NCBI GenBank assembly: GCA_030681475.1
Contig: JAUXWT010000048.1
Coordinates: forward strand, 1-59,755
Source: Bacteroidales bacterium
GTDB taxonomy: Bacteria; Bacteroidota; Bacteroidia; Bacteroidales; FEN-979
Direction: 5' to 3'
Length of the DNA stretch: 59,755 bases
The notes under the pieces are model-generated. The model worked only from the letters and a program-made list of their open reading frames with translations, made no database searches and was not told the origin of the DNA. The position numbers and the translations under genes are program-made. Below, one piece after another: positions 34,353-42,158 of the stretch; position 1 is the first letter of the stretch, and each line of letters opens with the position of its first letter.

Positions 34353-35012
34353 ATGAAAAGGTGCCTGTACTATCTGTTTGCGCTGCTCGCTTCACTTGCT
34401 TTTATCACTCCGCTACAAGCTCAGGATCAGGATTATAATAGTAAATTGGTCCAATTTTCAGGGATTACAATCACTGCCGACAGCCTGAATCCCGTACCCT
34501 TTACGAAAATTTTAGATATTTGCACCCACCGGGGAACGACCAGCGATATCAACGGGTACTTCTCATTTGTGGCACATAAAAAAGACACCGTGGTTTTTAC
34601 TGCCATTGGATTCAAGCCGGTCTCCTTTATCATTCCGGACACCATCACGAAACAAAAATATTCGCTGATCCAGTTGATGACAGCAGATACCCTGACCCTG
34701 GCCGCGGCTTTTATCTTTCCATGGCCAACCCTTGAAGATTTCAAACGGGCATTCGTCGAAACCAAGATACCGGACGATGACCTGGAAATTGCGAGGAAAA
34801 ACCTGCTGGCTGCCGATATCCGGGTCATGGCAGAGAACTACCCAATGGATGCCTCGATGAACTACCGGAACTATATCGACAACCAAACCAGCAAATTGTA
34901 TTACTTCGGGCAGGTACAACCGTTTAATATTTTCAACCCATTTGCCTGGGCGAAGTTTATTAAAGCCTGGAAAGAGGGAAAATTCAAATCGCAGGAAGAA
35001 CGACTGAAATAA
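34353..35012 (+). CDS. Exported carboxypeptidase-regulatory-like protein
   Basis: This 219-residue exported protein has a signal peptide (1-23, ending LQAQ) and a beta-sandwich domain of the CarboxypepD_reg-like type (about 30-115; VPFTKILDICTHRGTTSDINGYFSF, VFTAIGFKPVSF). The C-terminal part is charged and ends with an aromatic helix (AWAKFIKAWKEGKFK). It is 9 bases upstream of the intact TonB receptor and likely works with it. No enzymatic function is implied. Confidence 0.72.
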   Translation: MKRCLYYLFALLASLAFITPLQAQDQDYNSKLVQFSGITITADSLNPVPFTKILDICTHRGTTSDINGYFSFVAHKKDTVVFTAIGFKPVSFIIPDTITKQKYSLIQLMTADTLTLAAAFIFPWPTLEDFKRAFVETKIPDDDLEIARKNLLAADIRVMAENYPMDASMNYRNYIDNQTSKLYYFGQVQPFNIFNPFAWAKFIKAWKEGKFKSQEERLK

Positions 35013-35021
35013 CAACTGACC

Positions 35022-37445
35022 TTGAAAAGAATAGTATTCTTACTCATTTTATTCATCACCTTATCAACTCCGGCTCTCTTTGCCCAGCATGGCTTTTTAA
35101 CAGGAATCGTGAAAGGAAGCAAAAACAAACCGCTGGAGTTTGTCAATATTGCTGTAAAAGGAACCGCCGCAGGTGTTACGACCGGAAAGAACGGTCAGTT
35201 TGAACTTCAGGTGCCCGCAAACGAAGATGTCGTAATCCTGTTCTCGTACATCGGTTATGAAACGGATTCGTTAACCGTGAGAATCAAGGAAAATGAGCGA
35301 AAGACCATAGACCACGCCCTTCAACTAAGCGCCACGCAACTTGAATCTATCGAGGTGAAGGACCAGCAACTGCGAACCAGTACGTTCAACCGCCTTGATC
35401 CAAAGGCGCTGACACTCATCCCCACCATCAATGCCAGTGTGGAGGATCTTATCAAGACCATGCCCGGAGTGTCGTCACGTAATGAACTGAGCTCCCAGTA
35501 TTCGGTACGTGGCGGTAACTATGACGAAAACCTGGTGTTTGTCAACGACATCGAAATTTACAGGCCCTTTCTTGTCCGGTCAGGCCAGCAGGAGGGCCAG
35601 AGTTTTCTCAACCCAGTTCTTGTTTCGGGAATATTGTTCTCATCCGGGGGGTTTGATGCCAAGTATGGCGACAAAATGTCATCGGTCCTCGATATCAAGT
35701 ATAAAAAACCCCGTGAGTTTGCCGCCTCTTTCGATGTCAGCCTGCTCGGCGCCTCCGCGCACGCCGAAGGAACTATCGCAAAAAAGTTTTCATATCTTCT
35801 CGGCACCCGTTACAAAACCAACTCATACCTCCTTAAGGGACTCGATACAAAAGGAAACTACAAACCCAGGTTTTTCGACATCCAGGGAATGTTGAATTAC
35901 GAAATTAACAGCAAATGGGAGTTATCCATTCTTGGTACCTTTACCGACAACGTGTATAAACTGATCCCCGAAACCCGTGAAACCAGCTTCGGAACACTTG
36001 ATGAAGCGTATAAGATAAAAATATACTTCGACGGACGCGAGTCAGACAGTTACCAGAACTGGCTGGCAGCAGCTACGCTGACCTACAAACCAACCGACAA
36101 CCTCCGCTTGAAGTTGATCTCGTCTGCATTCCAGACCTATGAAGCTGAAGCCTATGATATTTCAGGTGAATACTGGCTCGGGAAACTTGAAGTCTTCCAG
36201 GGCAGCGGTCAGGGTCAGATCACCGAGATCATGGGTGTTGGCGCATACCTGCAACATGCACGGAATTACCTCGACGGAACAGTTTTTAACGTTGAACACC
36301 GTGGTTATTGGGATAAAGACAAGAGCAATATGACGTGGGGGGTTAAATACCAGCATGAAAATTTTAATTATACCATCAATGAGTGGGAATTGCAGGATTC
36401 TGCAGGATATTCAATTCCCCGCCCGCCCGATTCGCTGGGTTCGCAATATCCGCCGAAAGGCGACCTTGTGCTGTATAATTTCATCAATAACAACAATACG
36501 GTAAGCACCAACCGCATCTCGGGTTTCATCCAGGACATGTGGACCTTTAAAAATCAAACGAACGACATCTCACTGACGGCAGGGTTGCGGGCGATCTATT
36601 ACGATTTTAACGGGCAGTTCTTATTGAATCCAAGGATGAATATTTCCTTTAAGCCCCATTGGAACAACGAGACCGTTTTCAGGATTTCTACGGGGTATTA
36701 TTCCCAGCCGCCGACATTCCGCGAAATGGCTGATCCTCAGGGGAATATTGTACATGGATTAAAGGCGCAAACATCTATCCAGGTAGTGGCGGGGTGCGAT
36801 TACTACTTCAATGCATGGGGGCGGCCTTTCAAATTCGTCGCAGAGGCCTATTATAAAAACAGCCGGAACCTGATCCCTTATGAGATCGACAATCTGAAGA
36901 TCAGGTATTATGGAACCAATGATGCCCATGGATATGCTGCCGGGATCGACCTCCGGGTTCACGGAGAGTTTGTAAAAGGGGCGGAATCATGGGCCAGCTT
37001 GTCTTTTCTTAAAACCGAGGAGTATTTCCAGGGATCCTGGATACCCCGTCCGACCGACCAGCGGATGAACCTGGCGATTTTTTTCCAGGATTACATCCCC
37101 AATTTCCCAACCTGGAAAATGAACCTTACCCTTATCTATGGTACGGGTCTGCCTTTCGGGCCGCCTGATTCTCCCCGAAAGGCACAAACATTGCGCATCC
37201 CTCCCTACCGCCGCGTTGATATCGGTTTGTCAAAGCAACTGATCGGGCAACATACAAAATTTTCAGGAAAAAATCCGTTAAGGATCTTTGATTCGATGTG
37301 GATCTCACTCGATGTCTTCAACCTGCTCCAGATCAGCAACACGATTTCATATCTCTGGATTACCGATATCAACGGAACAGAATACGCTGTGCCGAATTAT
37401 CTTACGCCGAGGACGTTCAATCTGAAATTGACGGCGCGGTTGTAA
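35022..37445 (+). CDS. TonB-dependent outer-membrane receptor, intact
   Basis: This 807-residue receptor has a signal peptide (1-21, ending LFAQ), a carboxypeptidase-like domain (22-105; EFVNIAVKGTAAGVTTGKNG), a plug (about 110-230; TMPGVSSRNELSSQYSVRGG, GGFDAKYGDKMSSVLDIKY) and a complete beta-barrel ending NLKLTARL with a terminal hydrophobic residue. The only in-frame start that keeps the signal peptide is TTG at 35022; an in-frame TGA lies two codons upstream. It is co-transcribed with the preceding small exported protein. The transported substrate is unknown; there is no SusD partner. Confidence 0.9.
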   Translation: MKRIVFLLILFITLSTPALFAQHGFLTGIVKGSKNKPLEFVNIAVKGTAAGVTTGKNGQFELQVPANEDVVILFSYIGYETDSLTVRIKENERKTIDHALQLSATQLESIEVKDQQLRTSTFNRLDPKALTLIPTINASVEDLIKTMPGVSSRNELSSQYSVRGGNYDENLVFVNDIEIYRPFLVRSGQQEGQSFLNPVLVSGILFSSGGFDAKYGDKMSSVLDIKYKKPREFAASFDVSLLGASAHAEGTIAKKFSYLLGTRYKTNSYLLKGLDTKGNYKPRFFDIQGMLNYEINSKWELSILGTFTDNVYKLIPETRETSFGTLDEAYKIKIYFDGRESDSYQNWLAAATLTYKPTDNLRLKLISSAFQTYEAEAYDISGEYWLGKLEVFQGSGQGQITEIMGVGAYLQHARNYLDGTVFNVEHRGYWDKDKSNMTWGVKYQHENFNYTINEWELQDSAGYSIPRPPDSLGSQYPPKGDLVLYNFINNNNTVSTNRISGFIQDMWTFKNQTNDISLTAGLRAIYYDFNGQFLLNPRMNISFKPHWNNETVFRISTGYYSQPPTFREMADPQGNIVHGLKAQTSIQVVAGCDYYFNAWGRPFKFVAEAYYKNSRNLIPYEIDNLKIRYYGTNDAHGYAAGIDLRVHGEFVKGAESWASLSFLKTEEYFQGSWIPRPTDQRMNLAIFFQDYIPNFPTWKMNLTLIYGTGLPFGPPDSPRKAQTLRIPPYRRVDIGLSKQLIGQHTKFSGKNPLRIFDSMWISLDVFNLLQISNTISYLWITDINGTEYAVPNYLTPRTFNLKLTARL

Positions 37446-37503
37446 AGACAAGGCAATGCCTTGTCTATTCATGCAGAGACAAGGCAATGCCTTGTCTCTG
37501 CAA
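37446..37503. repeat. Tandem palindromic repeat (GACAAGGCAATGCCTTGTC)
   Basis: Two copies of the palindrome GACAAGGCAATGCCTTGTC are separated by a short spacer, the second extended by AGA...TCT. The repeat lies between the converging stops of the receptor and acyl-AMP ligase genes and could act as a bidirectional hairpin. It has the same GAGAC-type ends as the repeats at 31342 and 56606. Confidence 0.85.
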
Positions 37504-37513
37504 ATTGGGGGCA

Positions 37514-39247
37514 TCAGAGGTGAATGATGTTCGTGAATTCGCCCTTGAGGTAACGTTCGACCATTTTATAGCGCTGGATCTTTCCGCTGCTGGTCCGGGG
37601 GATGTCACCTGACCTCACGGGAATGAATGTTTCGGTGTTTAGGCCGATCAGGGAAGAAAAATGGTTTCTTATTTGCAGACATAGCTCCCGGGTTGCATTA
37701 TTATCCGTGCCGACAAGAAAAACCAGCAGTTTATCCCGCCCTTCCGACTCGTCAAAATATCCGGTAATGACAATTTTTCCGGTGGCGACCTGATCCAGCT
37801 TCAGGGCGATCGCTTCAAGGTCGTGGGCGTAATAGTTGATCCCGTTGATAAAGATAATATCCTTGGAACGGCCGGTGATATAAAGATCGCCATTGCAGAT
37901 AAAGCCCAGGTCGCCGGTCATGAGCCATTTCCCGGTAAAAACGCCGGCAGTAACTTCAGGACTTCCATAATATCCGGCAGTTAGATTATCGCCTTTCACA
38001 AGCACATTTCCGACCATGCCGTTTCTGACCGGTTGATGCTGATCATCGGCCACCATAACCTCGCAATGATCCAGGCTGCGCCCGAGATTCACCAATTCCA
38101 TGATGTTTTTATCACCTTCAGCGGCTTCGACCGCCTGTCCTTCACCAATGAGCTCTTCGCGCCGGAATGCCGTGACCACAGCTTCCGCAAGCCGGTCGGG
38201 GAAGGTTACTGCCAGCGTGGCTTCAGCCAGTCCGTACGCGGGAAACATGGCGACGGGGTTGAGATTAAACGATTGCAATTTATAAAGAAAAATACGCATG
38301 GTTGCCACCGAGATCGGTTCAGCGCCGTTAAACAATATCCTGACCGATGACAGATCCCAGTCCTGTGCTGTTCTGCGGTTAAGGTAACGGGTAACCAGCA
38401 ACTGTCCGAAATTCGGACAGGCCGTAATCGTACATTTTTGCCGGCTCATGACATCAAGCCAGATGGAAGGATTTTTCACGAAATCCACCGGATCGATAAA
38501 GTACTGTGTCACACCGACAAACACCGGAGTTATATGAAATCCGATCAGTCCCATGTCATGATACAACGGCATCCAGTTCACGGAAACATCCCTGGGTCCG
38601 AGTGCGATGCCTGTGATGATATCCAGAGTATTGATGATGATGTTACGATGGGTAAGCATGATTCCTTTCGGATCGCCAGTGCTGCCTGAAGAGAATTGAA
38701 TCAGCGCCAGATCCGATGCGTTCAGGCGCACCCTGACGGCTTTATCAGGATCTCCATGCAAGGTGGCCACATCAATCAATAAGTTGGATGAAATATGGCT
38801 TGAGCGCCAGTTTCCGACATGGGCATGTGAAAGGATAACATGGGGATGCTTTAAAAGCTGAAACACCTTTTCGGTTTTCTCAGCGGCAGGGTTATATTCA
38901 GTAAAAGTTACCGGCGGCTGAAGCAGTGCAGGGATTATTCCCCCGATAAAACAACCCCATAAAACCGGGATGATCTCCTCACTTTTCTCCAGCGACAGGA
39001 TTACCAGGTCACCTTTCTTCAAGCCCCCTGATTGCATGCCCGATAAAAATGATAACGCCCTTGATTCCAGTTCAGGAAAAGTAATGAAGTCAACATCCCG
39101 GCTTGCATTTACAAAGCCTACTCCGTTTGATGGAAATTGTTTTGCGGCAGCCGTTAACAACTGAGGAAGGTTATCCGGGAATCCGGAGCCAAAACCCGGA
39201 AGTGGGATCGCTAATTCATTTGTCACTTGTCCTTTGTCACTTATCAC
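37514..39247 (-). CDS. Fatty acyl-AMP ligase-like adenylating enzyme
   Basis: This 577-residue AMP-binding enzyme is of the FAAL type, which activates fatty acids as acyl-adenylates for a carrier protein. Motifs are LIQFSSGSTGDPKGIMLTH (P-loop), WMPLYHDMGLIG, FPAYGLAEATLAV, TGDLGFICNGDLYITGRSKD and PRTSSGKIQRYK with the C-terminal catalytic lysine. No acyl carrier protein, polyketide synthase or lipid gene adjoins it. The start is uncertain: no ATG fits, and the GTG at 39247 lies inside a tandem repeat, so the first ten or so residues are repeat-encoded. Confidence 0.82.
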   Translation of the reverse strand: MISDKGQVTNELAIPLPGFGSGFPDNLPQLLTAAAKQFPSNGVGFVNASRDVDFITFPELESRALSFLSGMQSGGLKKGDLVILSLEKSEEIIPVLWGCFIGGIIPALLQPPVTFTEYNPAAEKTEKVFQLLKHPHVILSHAHVGNWRSSHISSNLLIDVATLHGDPDKAVRVRLNASDLALIQFSSGSTGDPKGIMLTHRNIIINTLDIITGIALGPRDVSVNWMPLYHDMGLIGFHITPVFVGVTQYFIDPVDFVKNPSIWLDVMSRQKCTITACPNFGQLLVTRYLNRRTAQDWDLSSVRILFNGAEPISVATMRIFLYKLQSFNLNPVAMFPAYGLAEATLAVTFPDRLAEAVVTAFRREELIGEGQAVEAAEGDKNIMELVNLGRSLDHCEVMVADDQHQPVRNGMVGNVLVKGDNLTAGYYGSPEVTAGVFTGKWLMTGDLGFICNGDLYITGRSKDIIFINGINYYAHDLEAIALKLDQVATGKIVITGYFDESEGRDKLLVFLVGTDNNATRELCLQIRNHFSSLIGLNTETFIPVRSGDIPRTSSGKIQRYKMVERYLKGEFTNIIHL

Positions 39248-39272
39248 TTGTCCTTTGTCACTTGTCGCTCAC
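39220..39272 (-). repeat. GTGACAAAGGACAA-type tandem repeat
   Basis: On the minus strand, variants of GTGACAAAGGACAA run from the TGA stop of the TMTC-like gene (39269-39271) into the first codons of the acyl-AMP ligase gene. The array is rich in TGA and TAA. Confidence 0.8.
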
Positions 39273-41320
39273 CGCCGGCTCTGTTTAGCAATCTCCTCCC
39301 CCAGCCTGTAATAATAGGCGGCCCGGTCATTATCACCCTTCATCAGGTAAAGCGTGTTCAATTGGATACAAAGTTCGAAACTCGGGTTGATGGAGGCAGC
39401 CTTTTCCCAATAGGCCACTGCGGTTACCGTATCTTGCCGGAGCATATGGTAATTGCCGATATTGACATATGGCATTTCCAGACCGGGGTAAAGTTTCATC
39501 ATCTCCTCGTTCATCTGAACAGCACGGTCGAATTCGCCCATGTCGTTGTAAACGTTTGCCAAAGCAAAAACTGCCTTGACCTGGTTCGGATTGACCTTCA
39601 GAATATGCTCATAGCAATCAATAGCTTTCTGGTACTGTTTCTGCTCACGGTAGGCCATGCCCAGGTTCACCCAGGCAGGTTGAAGCGTGGGATCAAGCGC
39701 GATCGCCTTTTGCAGAAAATATACCGCCGAGTCATAATTTTTTCCAATGAACAGGTACACTGTTCCGAGGTCATTTGTCGTCAGGTAATTATCCGGGTAA
39801 ACATCGAGCGCACGACGGAAATGTGAGACAATAACCTGATATTTGAACTGGTTGGCGCTGCCCGTGCTCAGGAAATTCGGATCCTGATATACGGTACCCA
39901 TCAGGTACCCGCCATAATCGATGTTCGCCTTGGCAGAATTATTCAGCGATTTGATGTCGTTGCTGTACAGATCAAACAAATTGCGCCAGTCGCGGTTCCG
40001 CGAAACCGACAACACGGTGTAGGGAATCAACAACAGCAACAGTACCGCGAGAATCTTCAACCGGGCATCCATCTCTATGGTCAGGCTTTGGGGGTTCGTC
40101 CTGAATATTTTGAAGAGAAGATATACGACAGCCAGGCAAAATCCCAGGGAGGCGTTGAAGACAAAACGCTCACCAACAATACCGACCACCGGAAAAACGA
40201 CATTGGAATACATAGCTATCGCGATCAGATACCACAATATGGCAAAGGACAGAAGATGCTTTTCCCTGAATTTCCTGAGTGCAAAAACAAACAAACCTGC
40301 ATATACCAACAGGGAGACCAAAGCCCAAATATTGGCCAGGTTTGAAACCGGTATCATATTGTAACCGTAATAATAAAGCAAAGGATACGGATATAGCAAC
40401 ATCTTCAGGTAAAACAGCAGGGAAATAAACCCTGTTCCAAGCCGGATCCAGAGACTCTTTTCAAAATAGAGCGGATTCTCTATAAAAAAATTGGTACGGG
40501 GCAACTGAGGCAGGAAAAGCCGGGGTCCCAACTGGGCGATCAGGATCACCGCGAATATGGCCAGAAATATGAGTACGATCTTCTTTCCCGGAAGGCAGGT
40601 AAAAAAATGCAGCGCCAATGGGATCAGAAAAAGGAAAGGGAGGATTGAAGATTTGCTCAGATAGCCAATGAAAAAAACAAGGACAGCCAACAAGACATAC
40701 CGGACTTTTCGATGTTCGGCAAATTCGAGCATGAACCAAAGGCTGCCCAACCCGCAAATGAATGCCAACAGCTCATCCCTGTTTTTCAGGCTGGCAACTA
40801 CCTCTGTATGAACCGGATGTGCCATGAACAGTAGCGTGATCAGAAAAGGAAACAGAATGTTGTAGTTGTGCAACAGTCTTTTCAGGATAAAAAACAGAAA
40901 GACCGACAACGCCCAGTAAATCAGGATATTTACGGCATGGCTTCTTCCAGGCTTCTCTCCCCAAAGCTGGTATTCTATGGCAAACAGTGTCTTTACAATA
41001 GGTCTGTAATCGGAGGAGGAGGATGACCCGACATTGCTCTGCTGTGAGAAATACCGGGTAGAAAAGATCTGAGGGATCGCTTTGAACCCTTGTTTAACAA
41101 CCTCGTTGTTGGTGACCAGGTTGTCATCTACTGCATATTTATTAAAGATGGTATTGCCGTAAAGAATAAATGCGAAAAGAAAAAAAGAGAGTATAAAATA
41201 ACGGTTTGCCTTGTAAGATCTTTTAGGGACAGCAGCAACTGTTTTTGAAGATCCAGTTTTTTTATGGGAAATATTTTTTCCAAGAGGAGATTTTTTTTTC
41301 GGGATCAGATCTTTTTTCAT
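39269..41320 (-). CDS. GT-C membrane protein with TPR tail (TMTC-like)
   Basis: This is the third member of the family in the window, 683 residues. It has a basic N-terminal tail (1-38), about ten to eleven membrane segments (40-430) and TPR units (about 490-670; YDSAVYFLQKAIALDP, YQKAIDCYEHILKVNP). The first-loop acidic motif reads AVDDN; SDYRPIVKTLFAIEYQL and FMAHPVHTEVVASLKNRDELL align by eye with the other two copies. The role is inferred as transfer of sugars to exported proteins. A TACCTTTG box (41340-41347) within the end of rsmA may give it its own promoter. Confidence 0.75.
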   Translation of the reverse strand: MKKDLIPKKKSPLGKNISHKKTGSSKTVAAVPKRSYKANRYFILSFFLFAFILYGNTIFNKYAVDDNLVTNNEVVKQGFKAIPQIFSTRYFSQQSNVGSSSSSDYRPIVKTLFAIEYQLWGEKPGRSHAVNILIYWALSVFLFFILKRLLHNYNILFPFLITLLFMAHPVHTEVVASLKNRDELLAFICGLGSLWFMLEFAEHRKVRYVLLAVLVFFIGYLSKSSILPFLFLIPLALHFFTCLPGKKIVLIFLAIFAVILIAQLGPRLFLPQLPRTNFFIENPLYFEKSLWIRLGTGFISLLFYLKMLLYPYPLLYYYGYNMIPVSNLANIWALVSLLVYAGLFVFALRKFREKHLLSFAILWYLIAIAMYSNVVFPVVGIVGERFVFNASLGFCLAVVYLLFKIFRTNPQSLTIEMDARLKILAVLLLLLIPYTVLSVSRNRDWRNLFDLYSNDIKSLNNSAKANIDYGGYLMGTVYQDPNFLSTGSANQFKYQVIVSHFRRALDVYPDNYLTTNDLGTVYLFIGKNYDSAVYFLQKAIALDPTLQPAWVNLGMAYREQKQYQKAIDCYEHILKVNPNQVKAVFALANVYNDMGEFDRAVQMNEEMMKLYPGLEMPYVNIGNYHMLRQDTVTAVAYWEKAASINPSFELCIQLNTLYLMKGDNDRAAYYYRLGEEIAKQSRR

Positions 41321-41328
41321 CCGGAAAT

Positions 41329-42144
41329 TTAATTTTTTGCAAAGGTAGAAATTTCTGCTGCAAGCCTGACGAAATCATCCACTGAAAGTCTTTCGGCACG
41401 CAGATCAAGGTACTGTTGCAGAATTAAGGACCCGGATTGTATGGGGACTGCAGGGAGCATGGATCGCAGGGCATTGCGCAGTGTCTTCCTGCGTTGATTG
41501 AATGCGGTCTTAACCAGCCTAATGAATAATCCTTCGTCACATTCCAGTTTGTCGGTCTTGTTCCTGCGCAACCGGATCACGGCAGATTTGACTTTTGGCG
41601 GCGGATAAAAAACCGTTTCATTCACGGTAAACAGGTAATCAATATCATAAAAAGCCTGCAGCAGGACACTGATAATCCCGTACGTTTTATTGCCGGGGGG
41701 TGAAGCGATTCGCTCGGCAACCTCTTTCTGGAACATGCCGATCACTTCGGGGATACGGTCACGGTTTTCCAGGGCTGTGAATAAGATCTGGGAGGATATG
41801 TTGTAAGGAAAATTCCCGATGACGGTGAATTTTGGTAACTCCTTCCCTTCAGAATCATGTCCGGGAGGAAATCCGTTCAGGTCATACTTCAGGAAATCTC
41901 CCGTAATCAACCGGTTGGAGATTCCGGGGAACTTAGCAGTCAGGTATGCAACGGCTTCCCGGTCAACCTCCATAAACCAGGGATCAAAACCCGGGCTATC
42001 CAGAATGTATTTTGTCAACACGCCCATACCAGGTCCGATTTCCAGAGCCATTGGATACTCGGGGTTCAAAAGGCCGACGATTTTTTGTGCAATGTTCTCA
42101 TCGCGAAGAAAATGCTGTCCAAGATGTTTTTTGGGCCGGACCAT
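41329..42144 (-). CDS. rsmA: 16S rRNA dimethyladenosine transferase
   Basis: It dimethylates two adjacent adenines near the 3' end of 16S rRNA. The 271-residue protein has KKHLGQHFLRDENIAQKI at the N-terminus, the SAM loop EIGPGMGVLT, and the catalytic NFPYNISSQI (the N-[FILPV]-P-Y/F motif of adenine methylases). FNQRRKTLRNAL marks the C-terminal domain. It lies 14 bases after the TPR-protein gene and 8 bases before the TMTC-like gene. Confidence 0.96.
   Translation of the reverse strand: MVRPKKHLGQHFLRDENIAQKIVGLLNPEYPMALEIGPGMGVLTKYILDSPGFDPWFMEVDREAVAYLTAKFPGISNRLITGDFLKYDLNGFPPGHDSEGKELPKFTVIGNFPYNISSQILFTALENRDRIPEVIGMFQKEVAERIASPPGNKTYGIISVLLQAFYDIDYLFTVNETVFYPPPKVKSAVIRLRRNKTDKLECDEGLFIRLVKTAFNQRRKTLRNALRSMLPAVPIQSGSLILQQYLDLRAERLSVDDFVRLAAEISTFAKN
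41340..41347 (-). promoter_or_regulatory. TAnnTTTG box inside the rsmA end
   Basis: TACCTTTG on the minus strand overlaps the last rsmA codons and lies 19 bases before the TMTC-like start, so the downstream gene may have a private promoter. Confidence 0.4.
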
Positions 42145-42158
42145 GGAGACAACTGTGA

